NCBI RefSeq assembly: GCF_020497125.1
Contig: NC_059073.1
Coordinates: 145,461,012-145,525,011, forward strand
Direction: 5' to 3'
DNA length: 64,000 nt
Source: Mauremys mutica
Lineage: Eukaryota > Chordata > Testudines > Geoemydidae
The notes beneath the pieces are model-generated. The model worked only from the letters and a program-made list of their open reading frames with translations. It was not told where the DNA came from and ran no database searches. Shown here piece after piece: positions 35,633-47,864 of this stretch; the first letter of the stretch is position 1, and every line of letters starts with the position of its first letter. The position numbers and the translations under genes were made by a program.

Positions 35633-36745
35633 GTCGGGGGAGTGCCATGTAACTCCCATATTCATCATTTCTATATAATTGTGATATTTCACATAAAGCA
35701 TGCCATGTGAGGTATTAGGGGAAAGGTTATGATCTGCTGAAAGCCATTGTTCTATCTAGATATGTGTATCATTAATGCATATGAAGTTATGAGATTGTGT
35801 TGTATGGCTGTCACTAAAATATGCTGTGGGTTTGGGAGGCGCCCAGATACTAGCTCTCCAGAGACAATGACAAGGGAGGTAACCAACACCCAGGTGGGTG
35901 CTGAACAGACATCACCAGCCATTGTCCAGCAAGGGAGCTACAATTTAGTGACTCACTGGGACAAGGCCACACCAGAGAAATTGCTCAACCTTTCCTGGGG
36001 ACATAGCAATGTCCACCAGACATGCCTGCACTTTTGTTCTCCAAGCACAGGGTATAAAACATAACACAGTGGCCACGTGCTTTGCCTTTCTCCTGCCCCC
36101 ACCTATGCTGACACTGAGAAGACTGAAGACTCCAACAGGAGACTGGCCCAGGTTTCAAGGGTGAAACCTGTGTACTATGAACTGGAATATCCGGTGGGGT
36201 AAGAAAACTGCTTAATCTAGATTGTGCCAAGTCTAATAGGGTTGAGAGTTTAGACTGCGTGCTTATATTTTCTTTTGGTAACTAACTCTGATTTTTTGCC
36301 TATCATTTATAATCACTTAAAATTTATCTTTTGTAGTCAAACTTGTTTTGCTGTTTATCTTTACCAATGAGTTTGCCTAAAGTGTTTGGTAAGCTGGTCT
36401 ATATCCACTTTCCATTGATGAAGAAGTGGTGAACCAATTAATAAATCTGCATTGCTCGTCTTGAGCAGTGCAAGATGGTATATTCCTGAAGTACAAGGCT
36501 GGGAGCTGGGGGCGATTCGGGTGGTGCCCTTCTCTGTGATTCACGAGTGGCTCTGGGAGCAATCATGCAATCGAGCTGGGTGTGGGGCTCCACATATGGC
36601 TGTGCTGAGTGATCACAGCACCTGGAGGGGTTTGCTGCTTGTCACTAGCAAAGCATTGTGAGAGACAGCCCAGGCTGTGGAGTTAAGGGGGCACAGTGGT
36701 CCCACAGTCCCAGGCTGCATCCTGGGGATCCTGGCACAATAGTTT
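35633..36745 (+). repeat. LTR-like repeat, probable solo LTR
   Basis: It begins TGTCGGGGGAGTGCCATG, has a TATA-like GGGTATAAAAC (36050) and a downstream AATAAA (36440), and closes near CCTGGCACA (about 36740). TG...CA ends with TATA and AATAAA in the correct order fit an LTR. A target duplication is not evident and no internal coding part is present. Limits approximate. Confidence 0.45.
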
Positions 36746-36944
36746 TTACTTAAATGTGATGGATGCTTCAGATGCTTCCCTGTTTTTATCAGTTACTGAC
36801 ACAAATGTAACTATCAGTGTTTGGCAGAAGGAGGCAGAAGCCACAGGTGAAAATGTACGTGGAATATGGAACACTGAAACAATCTTCAAAGATGGCTCAC
36901 ATTTTCTTCCCAAAATTATTTTCATCAATGAAAGATGTTTATCA

Positions 36945-37165
36945 CAGAGATCCATCTCATTGGAACAAACCATCAAGGGAAGTGGTGGATTCGCCATTTT
37001 GTGATGTCCTCAAATCAGTGGGTGCCTTTCTGGAAGATGCTTTAGCCAGATAAAAGCTACTGGGCCCAATGCAGGGGTAACTCGGTGAAATTCTATAGCC
37101 TGGGCTATTCAGGAGGTCAGACTATGATCTCGGTCCCTTCTGGCCTTAAAATCTATCAATCTGAG
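36945..37165 (+). mobile_element. CR1 3' terminal fragment, sense
   Basis: CR1 tail words in order: CATTGGAACAAACCATCAAG, GTGGTGGATTCGCCATTTTG, TTTCTGGAAGATGCTTTAGC and AGGAGGTCAGACTATGATCT, then CCCTTCTGGCCTTAAAATCT. The lead-in from 36800 may belong to it. Confidence 0.75.
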
Positions 37166-37189
37166 TCCTCTAGACACTAAGAAAAGGTC

Positions 37190-37740
37190 CAACATACTAA
37201 CATTACATGAGAAGAATACAGGAATTATCAGACTGGATCAGACCCAAGATCCATCTAGTGCACTATTCTGCCTCTGACACTCTGGCACTAGATCTTACAG
37301 ACAAAGGTGCAGGGACAACCTGGTGCCTGGAAAATTGCTTCCCAACCCTTATTAGGGTTTAAATTCCTTCTAAAACTCTTGTTGCAGTTTGTAATCCTTC
37401 CTACTATAACTCTGAATAGTCTCATTAGCCATAGAAATGGCCATTTTAAAAATCCTATGAACTCTTGACCTCTGTGTTATCTTGTGGCAGTGAGTTCCGC
37501 AGTCTAATTTTGCATTGTGTGGAAAAAGTATTTCCTTTAACTAGTTTTGAACTAGACAGCTTTCCATTTCATTGACCATCCCCTTGTTCTTGTGTTATGA
37601 GTCAGGGAGATCTGGAGCACTTGATCTTCCTTCCCTAGATCTGCCATTATTTTGTATGTCTTTATCAGGTCTCTTCTTCTGTGCCTTCTCTCTAATGTTA
37701 ACAGTCTCAATAATTTTCAGCATTCTTCAATAAGGTGTTT
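37190..37740 (-). mobile_element. CR1 3' fragment, antisense
   Basis: Antisense CR1 3' UTR: CAGACTGGATCAGACCCAAG (37229), GTGGCAGTGAGTTCCGCAG (37483), GTGTGGAAAAAGTATTTCC (37518) and CTTGTTCTTGTGTTATGAG (37587). Confidence 0.75.
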
Positions 37741-37754
37741 TTCCCATGATTAAT

Positions 37755-37985
37755 TTCATAGATTTATATATTACAAAGTAAAGGGCCATTAAAACACTGG
37801 CACAATTTACCAAGGCCTGTGGTGGATTCTCCATCACTGGAAATCTTAAATCAAGATGGGGTGTTCTTCTCAAAGATCTGCTCTAGGTCAAACAGGAATT
37901 AATTCCAGGAAGTCCTACGGGTTGCGTTAGACAGGAGGTCAGACTTAATAATCATAATGATCCTTTTTGGTCTTAAAGGTACTTC
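37755..37985 (+). mobile_element. CR1 3' terminal fragment, sense
   Basis: CACAATTTACCAAGGCCTGT, GTGGATTCTCCATCACTGG, TCTCAAAGATCTGCTCTAGG and AGACAGGAGGTCAGACTTAA match the CR1 tail. It faces the antisense fragment immediately to its left. Confidence 0.78.
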
Positions 37986-39295
37986 CAAATGTTCTGGGAA
38001 GCCCAATCCTCGGCAGATGCTGGTTGTATTATAGCTTCCCCTGACAGATACCCAAAGTTTATTTCTCTTTTATACTTTGGAAATATTTGTCTCGTTTAGC
38101 AAGTCAATAAAATACTGTTGAATTGCATTGTTTGGAATCTCTCTCTCTTTCCAAGTCAGAATAGTGACCCTTCCTGTCCCTTCTCCATGGAGTGGATACT
38201 CCAGACCCACAATTCTGGAAGTCCTGAAGTCAAATGGCTCATAGATGCTGGGGAGAAGGTGTCATGTTTACAGGTTTTTCCCTTCCTGAGGTGTGAATCT
38301 GCTACTTGCTTACTGTATGTCTGAAACAGGGACACAACTAACACGCTTCATTTCATCCATCTCTGATCTGCCTGTGGATGGAAACTGTAGTCCCGCTGCC
38401 CTCCATTGTGCTCCACCCTGCATCAAGTATGTCCCCAGAATCTAGCTGTTAGGAGCTGGAGTTGCAGAGATTGCCTGGATTTGGGTTGGGACAGGTGTCC
38501 TCAGGTGAGCAGTGATGTGGAAACCTTTGGGGCTGCATGAAGCATGCCAGAGCTTGCAGAAAGAGTCATTCACAAATGCTGCAAACACAGCAGAGATCCA
38601 GAGCCAACGCATTGTAGCACCCTGGAGGAAAGCAGTGGTAGCAGGCTCCTGGCAGCTGGCTCACTCGCTGTCTCTCTGCTGGGACCACACCTGAAACAGG
38701 CGCCAGAGACATCCCAGAACATACGTGGCACTTCCCCAGGAGCGCTGGGGAGCTGGAGACATTAGGCTGGCCTCCTACACTGCAGTGCTCAGAGTGTGAT
38801 GAAACAAGTCAGGGAATTCCTGGGACTTACAGCCAGGTCTGAGCGGGGAAGCAGAGCCCAGAGGAGATGGCAAAGCCTGAAGGGAAGTATAGCTGTTTCA
38901 GCACCGTCAAACCCAGCCATCCACAAATCATCTGTCAGGAGCAAGGGCCAGCAGCTAGCCTGGTTCCCTGCTTGCTTAACCTCCCAGACAGTTTAAGGAG
39001 GGCAGCTGGCCCCAATTTAGCCTCCTGAGTGGCCCAACCTCCTGATTGGCTGAAGGGATCAGCAGACCGGCTCTTAAGGCGAGCATCACAGTGCTGGCTG
39101 TTCAAAGCATTTGCCCATGGCTGTGATAGCTTCTGTGCCCGCTTTTTCCAGCCTTGGACCCAGCCCTGCTCCTGCCTGCCTCACTCCAGGTAACCTGGCT
39201 CTGGTTCCTGATTTCTGCCTCCAGTTCTCACCCTGATTCATGCTCCAGCCACTAGGCACGACTGCCCATGTCCCAGTCCTTGCAAAAGTTCCCCT

Positions 39296-39405
39296 GAAGG
39301 CCCCCCCACCACTAAAATGCCACCAAAGACCCGGACCGCTGCCAGGGCTCACAGGGCCTGGGGCAAATTGCCCCACTTGCGTGTGTTTTCCCCCCTGCAG
39401 CCCTG
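39296..39405 (-). mobile_element. Fragment of hAT-type MITE (CAGGGCCGCCC family)
   Basis: Read on the minus strand it starts CAGGGCTG and has GGGGCAATTTGCCCCAGGCC and CCGGGTCTTTGGTGGC, as in the elements at 6877-7261 and 47377. The second terminus is missing or degraded. Confidence 0.65.
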
Positions 39406-40182
39406 GCACATTCTAATTTTAAAAGTGATTACCTTTTAAGTAATAACATGTAAATGCTTATTTTGGCTTAAATTGGGGCATTAAATGACTGCTTGCAGAC
39501 CCAGGCTTTCGTATTTAAAAACATAAGTCTCTAGAGAGAGACGTCCGCATATAACCCAATCAACTTTGGAGAAATCTTCCACCAAAATGGAAGTTGATCA
39601 GAAAAGCTGCTTGGCAGTTGAAGCAGATGAGAAAAAGAAGTGATCAGCCCAGATAGAAGGTGCCCTGAACCTTTTTGCCAGAATGTAGCTTGAGAACAGA
39701 GAGACGATGAGAATTCAGATTCCATGGGGTGGATTCAGCTGGTTGAGATGTGAAGCACACCCCAAATGCTGAACTTCACCATCAGGTTTTAAGTTATTAA
39801 ATGCTAAAACAGGTTGGTACTTCAGGCTACCCTAAGGTCTTGGGAGTTCTGATCCTTGGGAAGTTCACAGAGGTGCTGAGAGTTTTCCTGCTCTGTGGCT
39901 CACCTAGTGTGCTCTATTACACCTGCCAGCACCTCTCCTATGCACAGTAAGGCCTTGGGAGTGGCACACTTCTCCTGGGGACTGTCTAACACATGCCCGG
40001 AATGCTGAGGGGGGTGAGGAGAGGACCCCCCAGTGACATTTCAGATGCACTTCTCCAGGCTCTTGCACTTCTGGCTGACAGACACACAGAGGGCATCAGG
40101 TTCTCTGTGCATGGAGCAGTACTTGGAACTTGGACAGTGGGAAGTCTTAGGGGAGCACACCCAAACGCACAGACAGATGTGC

Positions 40183-40330
40183 ACATTCATAGATTTCAAG
40201 GCCAGAAGGGAGCACTGTGATCATATTGTCTGACCTCCTGTCTAGCATAGGTCAGAGACCTTCCCCCAAAGAATTCCTAGAACAGACCCTTTAGAAAATC
40301 AAAGAAGCACTTGGAGAGCCCTAGGCCTAA
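40183..40330 (-). mobile_element. CR1 3' end fragment, antisense
   Basis: CATAGATTTCAAGGCCAGAA, CACTGTGATCATATTGTCTG and ACCTCCTGTCTAGCATAGG are the antisense CR1 3' terminus. Confidence 0.75.
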
Positions 40331-42364
40331 CCTGGCGAGCCTTGTCTGGGACAAGCCTCATCCATCACAGCATTTCTGGTTGGTAACCCACCTGTTACGC
40401 TAGTGGCTGCACTTCCTGGCTTACACATGTCATAATTTCAAAGTGATTTGTTCCCCTTTCATTGTCATTTAACCCAATGGGATCCAGGCCACGGCCACCT
40501 TTTGCTCCTCTGCCCCCACATCTGCAGGTGCCAGTGTGCCCTTTGGGAAGCGTTGCCCTGAACCACTGCTTCTAGATGTCAGGAAAGGAGAGTGACGCAG
40601 GAGATGCCCTGAATCCTGACTATGCAGCAGAGCCAAGCACAGAGCCCTAACGCTGCCAGGCAGTGAATGAGACACCCCTGGGAAAGTTTCCTATCTGTTC
40701 CTCCAGAGATGGCCCACGTTCACCGAATGGAGCAGGAGATGCTCTGCAGTCAGGGGGGTTCATGCCTTGGCCAAGCCAATCATCAGCTCATGATTGTGAC
40801 ACGTTCCTGGACAGGCTGGGCTTCTTCCCTCTCCTGAGCTCATCTCTGATATTTTTTTTTTTCCGGGGTGGAGGGAGGATCATATTTTTAGCTGTTATTT
40901 GTCTCAGTCGCATCCAAACTCGAAGGTTGAAGCCATCAAGAAAAAGCATTTGGCGCTAGTGCTGGTGTCAGGAGCTGCTTTTGATTGACAAATGGGGGGT
41001 CCCTGTGGAGCTCATTAAACTCGACCTCAGCCCTCCCCCAGGAGGCCTCAACACAAGACTGATCAGCTTGAGTTTAGACCCCTGTTACTCTGCCATTAGA
41101 ATACGCTCGCTCCTCCGCTGATGAGTTGACTGTGCCAGTGTTTTCTGCAGCATTAATTCCGTTTGGAGGCACAGATGCTTTTCCTGCTAATGATGAGCTG
41201 CAGCACAGGGTCAGCAGGAAGGTGGGTCAGTCAGCGCTGGAGGACCCCCCAGGCACCTGACAGCGTGATTATTCATGAAGGCCTTCCTGCCTGCAGACAC
41301 TTTCCTGCCTCCTCTCTGCTCCCATCCCCAGTTACAGTTGTTTCCTCTGGCTTGCTTGGGCAGTCCTGGAAGAAAAGGCCGCTGCCACAAAGTGAAACTT
41401 GTTTTCTTCAGAGCCTACAACTTGCCTGTGCTGCAGAGATAGATCAAACACTGAGCGGGCCCAACGCCTGATGTTGGGGCTGGCAGGAGAGAGAGTGATG
41501 GGGCACGAGCCAAACGACAGGGGAAAGATCTGGGGACATGCCTAAAGATGGGGATGTGCAAATGGGCTGGATAGAAGCTGTGGCCATAGAGAGAGGGGCC
41601 CTTCGCCCATTTCCAGAGCGGAGAGTAGCCAGCTGAAGCACAGGCAGACAAGGTGTGGGCAGGGGCAGCCTGGGAGCCTCAAGTACAGCGCTCACAAATG
41701 CACACCCTCTCACATATGTATGCACACCACATGGGGTACAAGGGGGGACAGAAGGCATGTGGCAATTGGGTCCGGGTTTCAGACAGACCTTGGGGGCTCT
41801 GAGGGGAGTAATAAGCAGTATGTGGAGGGGGAGACCAAGGAAGAGGGAGCATTGCTCAACCTGCTTGTACTGAGACAGGCAGGTGAGGAAGGGACACAGC
41901 AAAGACATCGCTGGAATCAGTCTGTTGCCTCCACGTGCCTCTTCTCTAGCATAATGGGCACTGGTCAGTTTTAGGTGTGCAGTAGAAATTACCATATGTA
42001 AATGGTTCATTAGCACATGAATTGGGACAGGTGGCTTCATGGCCTTGCAGCCATGCACATGCTGTGCCTACAATCTCCCGAACCTCCTCTGCTATTGTAG
42101 ATGCATTCCTGGGTGCCCCCAGATTCACTGCCAAAGCAGTGTCCACAAAACGTCTGGCTGAGAGCATGGAAAGCCAATTCCCAACCACAGCAGGGGCTGC
42201 TCCCCATCTATTCAGGTGAATAACGGCTAGATAAAGCCTTGTCTGTACTGGGATTGCTTGCACTGGGGTCACTGACCCAATGTCAGTGCAAATCCCTAAC
42301 AAAGCCGCGCTGTTGTAATAATGATACCAGGCTTTTAGCTGCAGAGCTCAGATCATGGTTCAGA

Positions 42365-42455
42365 GGAGCTCCGTATCATCATTGCCATTTTACAGATTTG
42401 GGAACTGAGGCACAGAGAGGAGCTGTGACTAGCCCCTGATGACCCAGCAGGTCAG
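42365..42455 (-). repeat. MIR SINE, antisense
   Basis: CATCATTGCCATTTTACAGA, GGGAACTGAGGCACAGAGAG and TGACTAGCCCCTGATGACCC are the conserved MIR core in antisense. Confidence 0.75.
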
Positions 42456-45059
42456 ATGATGTCTCCATCCATGTTTGGGGGGCAGCTGAAGAAGAGAAAT
42501 TGCTGCGATCTTCCAGACAGCACCAGAGATGCTGTCAGAGCCTCCTTCAAATGCAAGCAGCTATCGCATGGCACAGCTAAACCCTCTCAGAGGAGGAAGA
42601 TACAGGGGAGAGTACTCAAGGAAATCCCCTTCCTCCACCCTTTTCCTGCAGCCCCTCTAAGAAAGCGCAGCGCTCTGACTCAAGGAAGCCTCTCCCACTC
42701 ATCCATCAGTGGAGACAGATGCTAAGCAGGCCTTTATTCCATAAGCCTCAGGCCCAGCAGCCGTGGAAACAAAAGCTTTTGCACTCCCTCTAGATGTGAA
42801 GTGGAAGAACTGAGGGAGTCTCCTACCTGCTGCCTACACGGCTCTCTGGCACCCCTTGTGGGCCAATGGGGAAAACAGGGGTCCCTGTGCCTTGCGGGCA
42901 GGCGGGATTTGCATATACCCCATGGGACTTGCATAATGTACCCCAAACTGCACAATCCAGACCATCTCCTGGCCCAAGAGCTCAGGCTCTAGGCCTGCTG
43001 CTTCCAGCTCGTGCCCCGGCAGTAGGGGCTCTCCCAGCGTGCCATTCCCATCTTCCTATGAGAGGAGAGCTGCAAGTAAAGGTGGGATTTTCTGCCAATC
43101 GGGGCTCTGGCAGTGAACCAGCCAGCTCCTTCACTGGCCCAGCAGCAGAGCTGGGAAGGCTGGCCGTATGGAGTGGAGGACACACACCAGCAGGTACAAA
43201 CAAATGTACACTTCCACTTCAATGGCCTCGTAGGTACAGTTTCTGGCAGCTCCTCCAGGGACGGGCACCAGGGCTCCTTGCTTCCTTCCTTAATAATATG
43301 TGAATAAACCCCACCCCATAGCAGCTGTCTCCGATTGTTCTGAAGCCACCACTGTCCCAGCGGGAGGAGGAGGAACTGCACTGGGAACCTCAGTCCCATT
43401 TCCAAGCTTGTCAGCAGAAAGAACGTGTCTTTTCATGCAGCCATCACAGCCAGCTTGTCTGGCACGGATTATGGCCTGGAAACATTCTCAAGCACCCCTG
43501 CCCTTTAGAGAACTTAGCCCCTTCTGCACAGAGATGGGGCTAGTTAGCCTGCTTTGGCACCACTCCTCCCACCTCAGGAGCCTGTGAAGGGCTCTTTGCT
43601 GAGCAAGGAAAGGGTGGGCAGTGGACAGGCCAGGGAGGAGTGGGCAGTTTGGGGGAAGGTGCAGGGTGATACTTCCAAAGACATCATCCCCTCCAAGGAT
43701 CAAGGCATGGCATGGAGGCATAGGTTCTGGGCCTCCTAGGCCTTGAGTGGGATGCTTGGCTTATGACCTCATTCCCTAAAGGAATGAGGTAGACCTTTGG
43801 AACACAAAACCAGAAACATGTACTACACCAATTAGCCAGCAGGCACCATCCTTCCCCTTCAAAGCAATTGGTAAGTCAGGCACGAGGCAAGACTTAAAGG
43901 TATTCAACCTATCAGCCTCTGCAAGAGCAGGGGGAGGATTTGAACTCAGGACCTTCAGCATCCACAGCAAGGGTGAAACCTCAGCACCAGAAAGTTTCTT
44001 CCTGTCTAGCCCTTCCCCTCTCCTGTGGAGGAGCTTGTGCATTTTTAGGCAGGCAGCATAATTTCCCAAGTATAATTTTGCACAAGGGGCACGTGCCATC
44101 TCTAATACTTAAGCCAGACTCACTCACAGACACCGGTATTCGGAAAACAAACACCAGGTAAGAACAGGATCTGTGGGGGTCCAGCCTTCATGGCACCCAC
44201 CATGAGCCCTTGAAGAAGGTATGGAGCAACCCCACCTCCATCATTAGCATTTGAGCCCTAAGCCTCCAGCATTCTAGCACAGCTTCTGCCGCTAAAGTAG
44301 CAAAGTTAGTGTGATCAGCTAGCCGCAGGAGAAAGCTTTACTCCTTCCCCAGCGGCTCTGCTCCCAAAAGTTCTTGTGCTGTTCCAGGAGATGGAAGAGC
44401 TTTTGCTCATAGTGATGATCTCAAAAAGGGATGTGGGCCATTGAAGCCACATGCTGATCTGTGCAGGGAGGAGCCCGGCTCCAGCGCTTCCTTGCCATCA
44501 CAACTCCTCTAGCAGGAGTAGTGGACTGCCAGTGCACAGTATGCTGCAGAGAGGCGCTGGGACTGAGTGCATATACAGGGCTAGAATATTTGGGATGGGG
44601 CGGGGAGGCTGTTGTGATGCCCAAATCCAGCTATACTACCCAAGCCACAGATGAGAAACGGCAATTTTCAGCAGTTTATAACTTGGACAAATCTGAAGGG
44701 AGTTTCATGAGGCTAGCAGAATGTACCTCCCTGGCCCCAGGGCCATCCCTACTGAAGGTCAAAGGCCTGCTGCCAACAACAGAGCTGTACGACCTTTTAA
44801 ATTTTTTTTTTTAAATTGCAATAATCTTGCATAACGAAAAGTGTTAGGCAGATTAAATATAGGGGCTGATGCCAGCTCCCCTTGTGTCTGTGAAGAGACT
44901 CACACACCACTGGCACTAAATAATAATAATTAATAGGTACTCACCAGGCCAGGCTTAATTAAGTTTCCCAATTCCTTATGAAACCCTGCATGGCATTATT
45001 GTGATACTGTTGCCACCTAGTGGCTACTCCGAACATTGCAACATTCGAATAATTAATAC

Positions 45060-45250
45060 ATAGCTATTATATAGTGCTTTGCATAAATAGATATAAAAAC
45101 ACTTTAGAAAGGTCAGTATCATTATCTCCGTTTTACAGATGGGGAAACTGAGGCATGGGAGAGTGAAGTGCTGTGTCTAAGGTTACCCAGTAGCAGGGCC
45201 AGGAACAGTTCCCGACTCCCAGATCAGTGCTGTAACCACTAAGCAACACT
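45060..45250 (-). repeat. MIR SINE, antisense
   Basis: ATAGTGCTTTGCATAAATAG, TATCATTATCTCCGTTTTAC, ATGGGGAAACTGAGGCATGG and CTAAGGTTACCCAGTAGCAG, then CTCCCAGATCAGTGCTGTAA: a nearly full-length antisense MIR. Confidence 0.85.
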
Positions 45251-46332
45251 GTGGTGGCAAAGGAATGATACACAAATAATGTAAATACAAATATTATATT
45301 ATATTATTATTATTATTTGAACCTCATTGTTCTAGGTGGTTACAAATCCAGAACAAAGAGACAGTCCCCTGGGACTAATGTTTAGAGCCAAAGTTTATGA
45401 AAAGTCCAAAGGGATACTGTCAAAACATAATACGTTGAACAGAGAGAAAGAAACAAGGCTGGGGGAAGGGAAATGGTTGGATATGAAAGCATCTTGATTT
45501 CCTGCCAGTACTATGCTTCCCGGCCTTGGTCTCTACAGCAGACAGTTACATGCCCCTTGGACAGCAGCGGGTTAGGATATTAACACACAGAATCAGCTGT
45601 GAAACAAAGCGAGACATGAGCAGGGTCACAACGCCCAAACATTCAAAAACCATGAGTTAGGCCCCAAAACTCATGAGATTGACTTAAAAATAACATTCTG
45701 ATTATTTGCTTTCTGATTTTTGAACCTTCAGGTTCACATTTTCAAGCTTTTCTCGGCCACTACAGGGGATAGAAGCTTACTTGTTATGTAAATTAAGGCT
45801 GAGATTCTCATGTGATAACCTGACTCTAGGAGCTGGGGCTTTAAGAGAAACACAAGATATTTCAAGGTTCATGATAAAATCATGAGCTTGTAACACTGCA
45901 AGGAGCATTCTCTAAGTAGGGGCTGGTCCATGGGGAAGTTATTCCAGAACAAAGTGGGGGTGTGAATTTAAAGTGTAAAGAGCTATTCCAGAATACCTCC
46001 TTGTTGGATGTTCATATTCCAGAATAAGAGGTTCACATAGGGAGGTATTGCAGACTAGCGTACTCCACAATAGCTATTCAGGTCAATTTCCCCATGCAAA
46101 CATTCCCTAAATTGGGAATGCTGAACATCTGGGGCAGATTGGCCGCTGGAGTCGGAAGATGATCTTTAATTGCATTGAGCTCATATTCTGGTGCAGCGGA
46201 TGCGGGGAGGCAAGGTACCTGAGGGGAGGAGACCGTGAGGCAGGGGGTTGGAGCAAACATGATCAGCTCAGGACAGAGGTAGACCAGTCAAACTGTGGAA
46301 GATATTATCGGTGTTCATACTCCTGCAATTGC

Positions 46333-46640
46333 TCTGCAGCTTCAATTTTTGGTTGGCTCAGGCTGGCTCCTCTGTGCTGGTTCTTTCCCAAAGGCCATAT
46401 AGCTGGAGATGGGAAGAAATGCTGCATGGGTCCTAGCGCTGCCAGAGGAGGGGTCTCCCCTGTACAGTTCTTCTTGGTAGGAGGGGTGGCCCTGACTGGG
46501 CTCCATTTTACCCTCCCATGCAGTAGTACTTGCTTAAGCTGCTCTGACAGCTTCAGTTTCTGGCTGGCTCCTCCCTGCGGTTTATTCTCCTAGCCCACAT
46601 TGCTGGGGAGAGTGGAGGCACTGCAGGGCTCCCAATGCCC
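46333..46640 (+). repeat. Degenerate direct duplication of about 100 bp
   Basis: GCTCTGCAGCTTCAATTTTT with GGCTGGCTCCTCTGTG (from about 46331) is echoed by GCTCTGACAGCTTCAGTTTC with GGCTGGCTCCTCCCTG (from about 46539). The copies are diverged and about 210 bp apart. Confidence 0.45.
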
Positions 46641-46666
46641 CCAGGGAGAAGGTCAATGAGATTTCT

Positions 46667-47056
46667 AGGCTATGTCTACACGGAATGCTACACCAGACTC
46701 TGAATCTGACTCAGGTTTGAGCCCGAGTCCCCCTTCTGTCCACACACAAATCAGACTGACTCAGGTCAGCAAGCACTCAGGACCTGGGTTCTAGGATGCT
46801 GCTAGGGGGTGGGTCAGAGCCTGAATCCTGCTATGACTTGGGTCCAGGCCCTGTCATTTTGCAGTGTGGACACAGCTCAAGCTGCAGACTTGAGTCAGAA
46901 GGTCTGTGTAGTGCACTACAGTTGAGTTAACATGGCCATGAGACCTGGGTCCAGCAATTGTAAGCCCAGGTTTACAATGCAGCGTGGATGCTCAAGCATG
47001 AGCTTGGAAACACGGAATCTCCAGACCCGGGTTTACAATGCAGTGTAGACATACCT
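46667..47056. mobile_element. MITE of GTCTACAC family with internal repeat
   Basis: Terminal inverted repeat AGGCTATGTCTACAC (46667-46681) against the complement of GTGTAGACATACCT (47043-47056). Inside, CCAGGTTTACAATGCAGCG (46968) is repeated as CCGGGTTTACAATGCAGTG at the right end, and GTGTGGACACAG occurs in the middle. No clear target duplication. Confidence 0.78.
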
Positions 47057-47376
47057 GAAGAAGCCAGCCCCAAGCAACAGCAACCCCACACCTTTTCCAA
47101 ATACTGATTTCAGAACCCGATGCACAAAAGCCTAAATAACAGGAGTGATTAAAACCAGACTTGCCAGCAGTTCTGATTTGGCCAGGACTTCCCCTTATAT
47201 CCGTCCAGGACTGTCTCTTCCTGGGACAACACCCTGGTGCCCCTATGGGAGCACACAGGGGTCTGAGAGGGCAGGTGAGGCAGTGCGCTGAGGTGGTAGG
47301 GGAGCTGGGGCTGACGGGTGTTAGCCAGGTGTGTGTGGGGGAGCCTGAAAGGAAGCTAACTGGGGTGCATGGTGGG

Positions 47377-47864
47377 CAGGGCCGCCCAGAGGGGGGGCAA
47401 CTGGGGCAATTTGCCCCGGGCCCCATAGGAGCCCTGCGAGCCCTGGCCTGGCAGCGGTCCGGGTCTTCGGCAGCATTTTGGCGGCGGGGGGCCCTTCAGT
47501 GCTGCCGAAGACGCGGAGCGACTGAAGGGCCCCCCGCCGCCGAAGACCCGGACCGCCGCCGGGTGAGTACAAGCGCCGCAGCTCCCCCGCTTTGCCCCAG
47601 GTCCCCTGAATCCTCTGGGCCAGGGCCGGCTCCGGGGTAAAAAAAAAAAAAAAAAAGCCGCGATCGCAATCAGTGGCAGCTCCACCGCGCCGCTTTGTTC
47701 TTCGGCAGTAATTCGGCGACAGGTCCTTCCCTCCGAGAGGGACCGAGGGACCTGCTGCCGAATTGCCGCTGAAGAGGCCGACGTGCCGCCCCTTCCCCTT
47801 GGCCGCCCTAAGCACCTGCTTGCTGAGCTGGTGCCTGGAGCCGGCCCTGCTCTGGGCGGCCCTG
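47377..47864. mobile_element. hAT-type MITE, split by a second hAT-type MITE
   Basis: It starts CAGGGCCGCCCAGAGG and ends CTCTGGGCGGCCCTG, the ends of the element at 6877-7261. Flanks ATGGTGGG (47369-47376) and GTGGTAGG (47865-47872) match at 6 of 8 bases. Without the insertion at 47621-47849 and one duplicate it is about 250 bp. Confidence 0.88.
47621..47849. mobile_element. hAT-type MITE nested inside another hAT-type MITE
   Basis: 229 bp with ends CAGGGCCGGCTCC and GGAGCCGGCCCTG and a perfect 8-bp duplication CTCTGGGC (47613-47620 and 47850-47857). Same family as 9697-9926, inverted. It has an A-run near its left end (47639-47656). Confidence 0.93.

Noticed and set aside
44461..44814. A 117-codon plus-strand open frame in intergenic DNA
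   Set aside because: No family similarity, no splice or promoter context, and length within chance for this composition.
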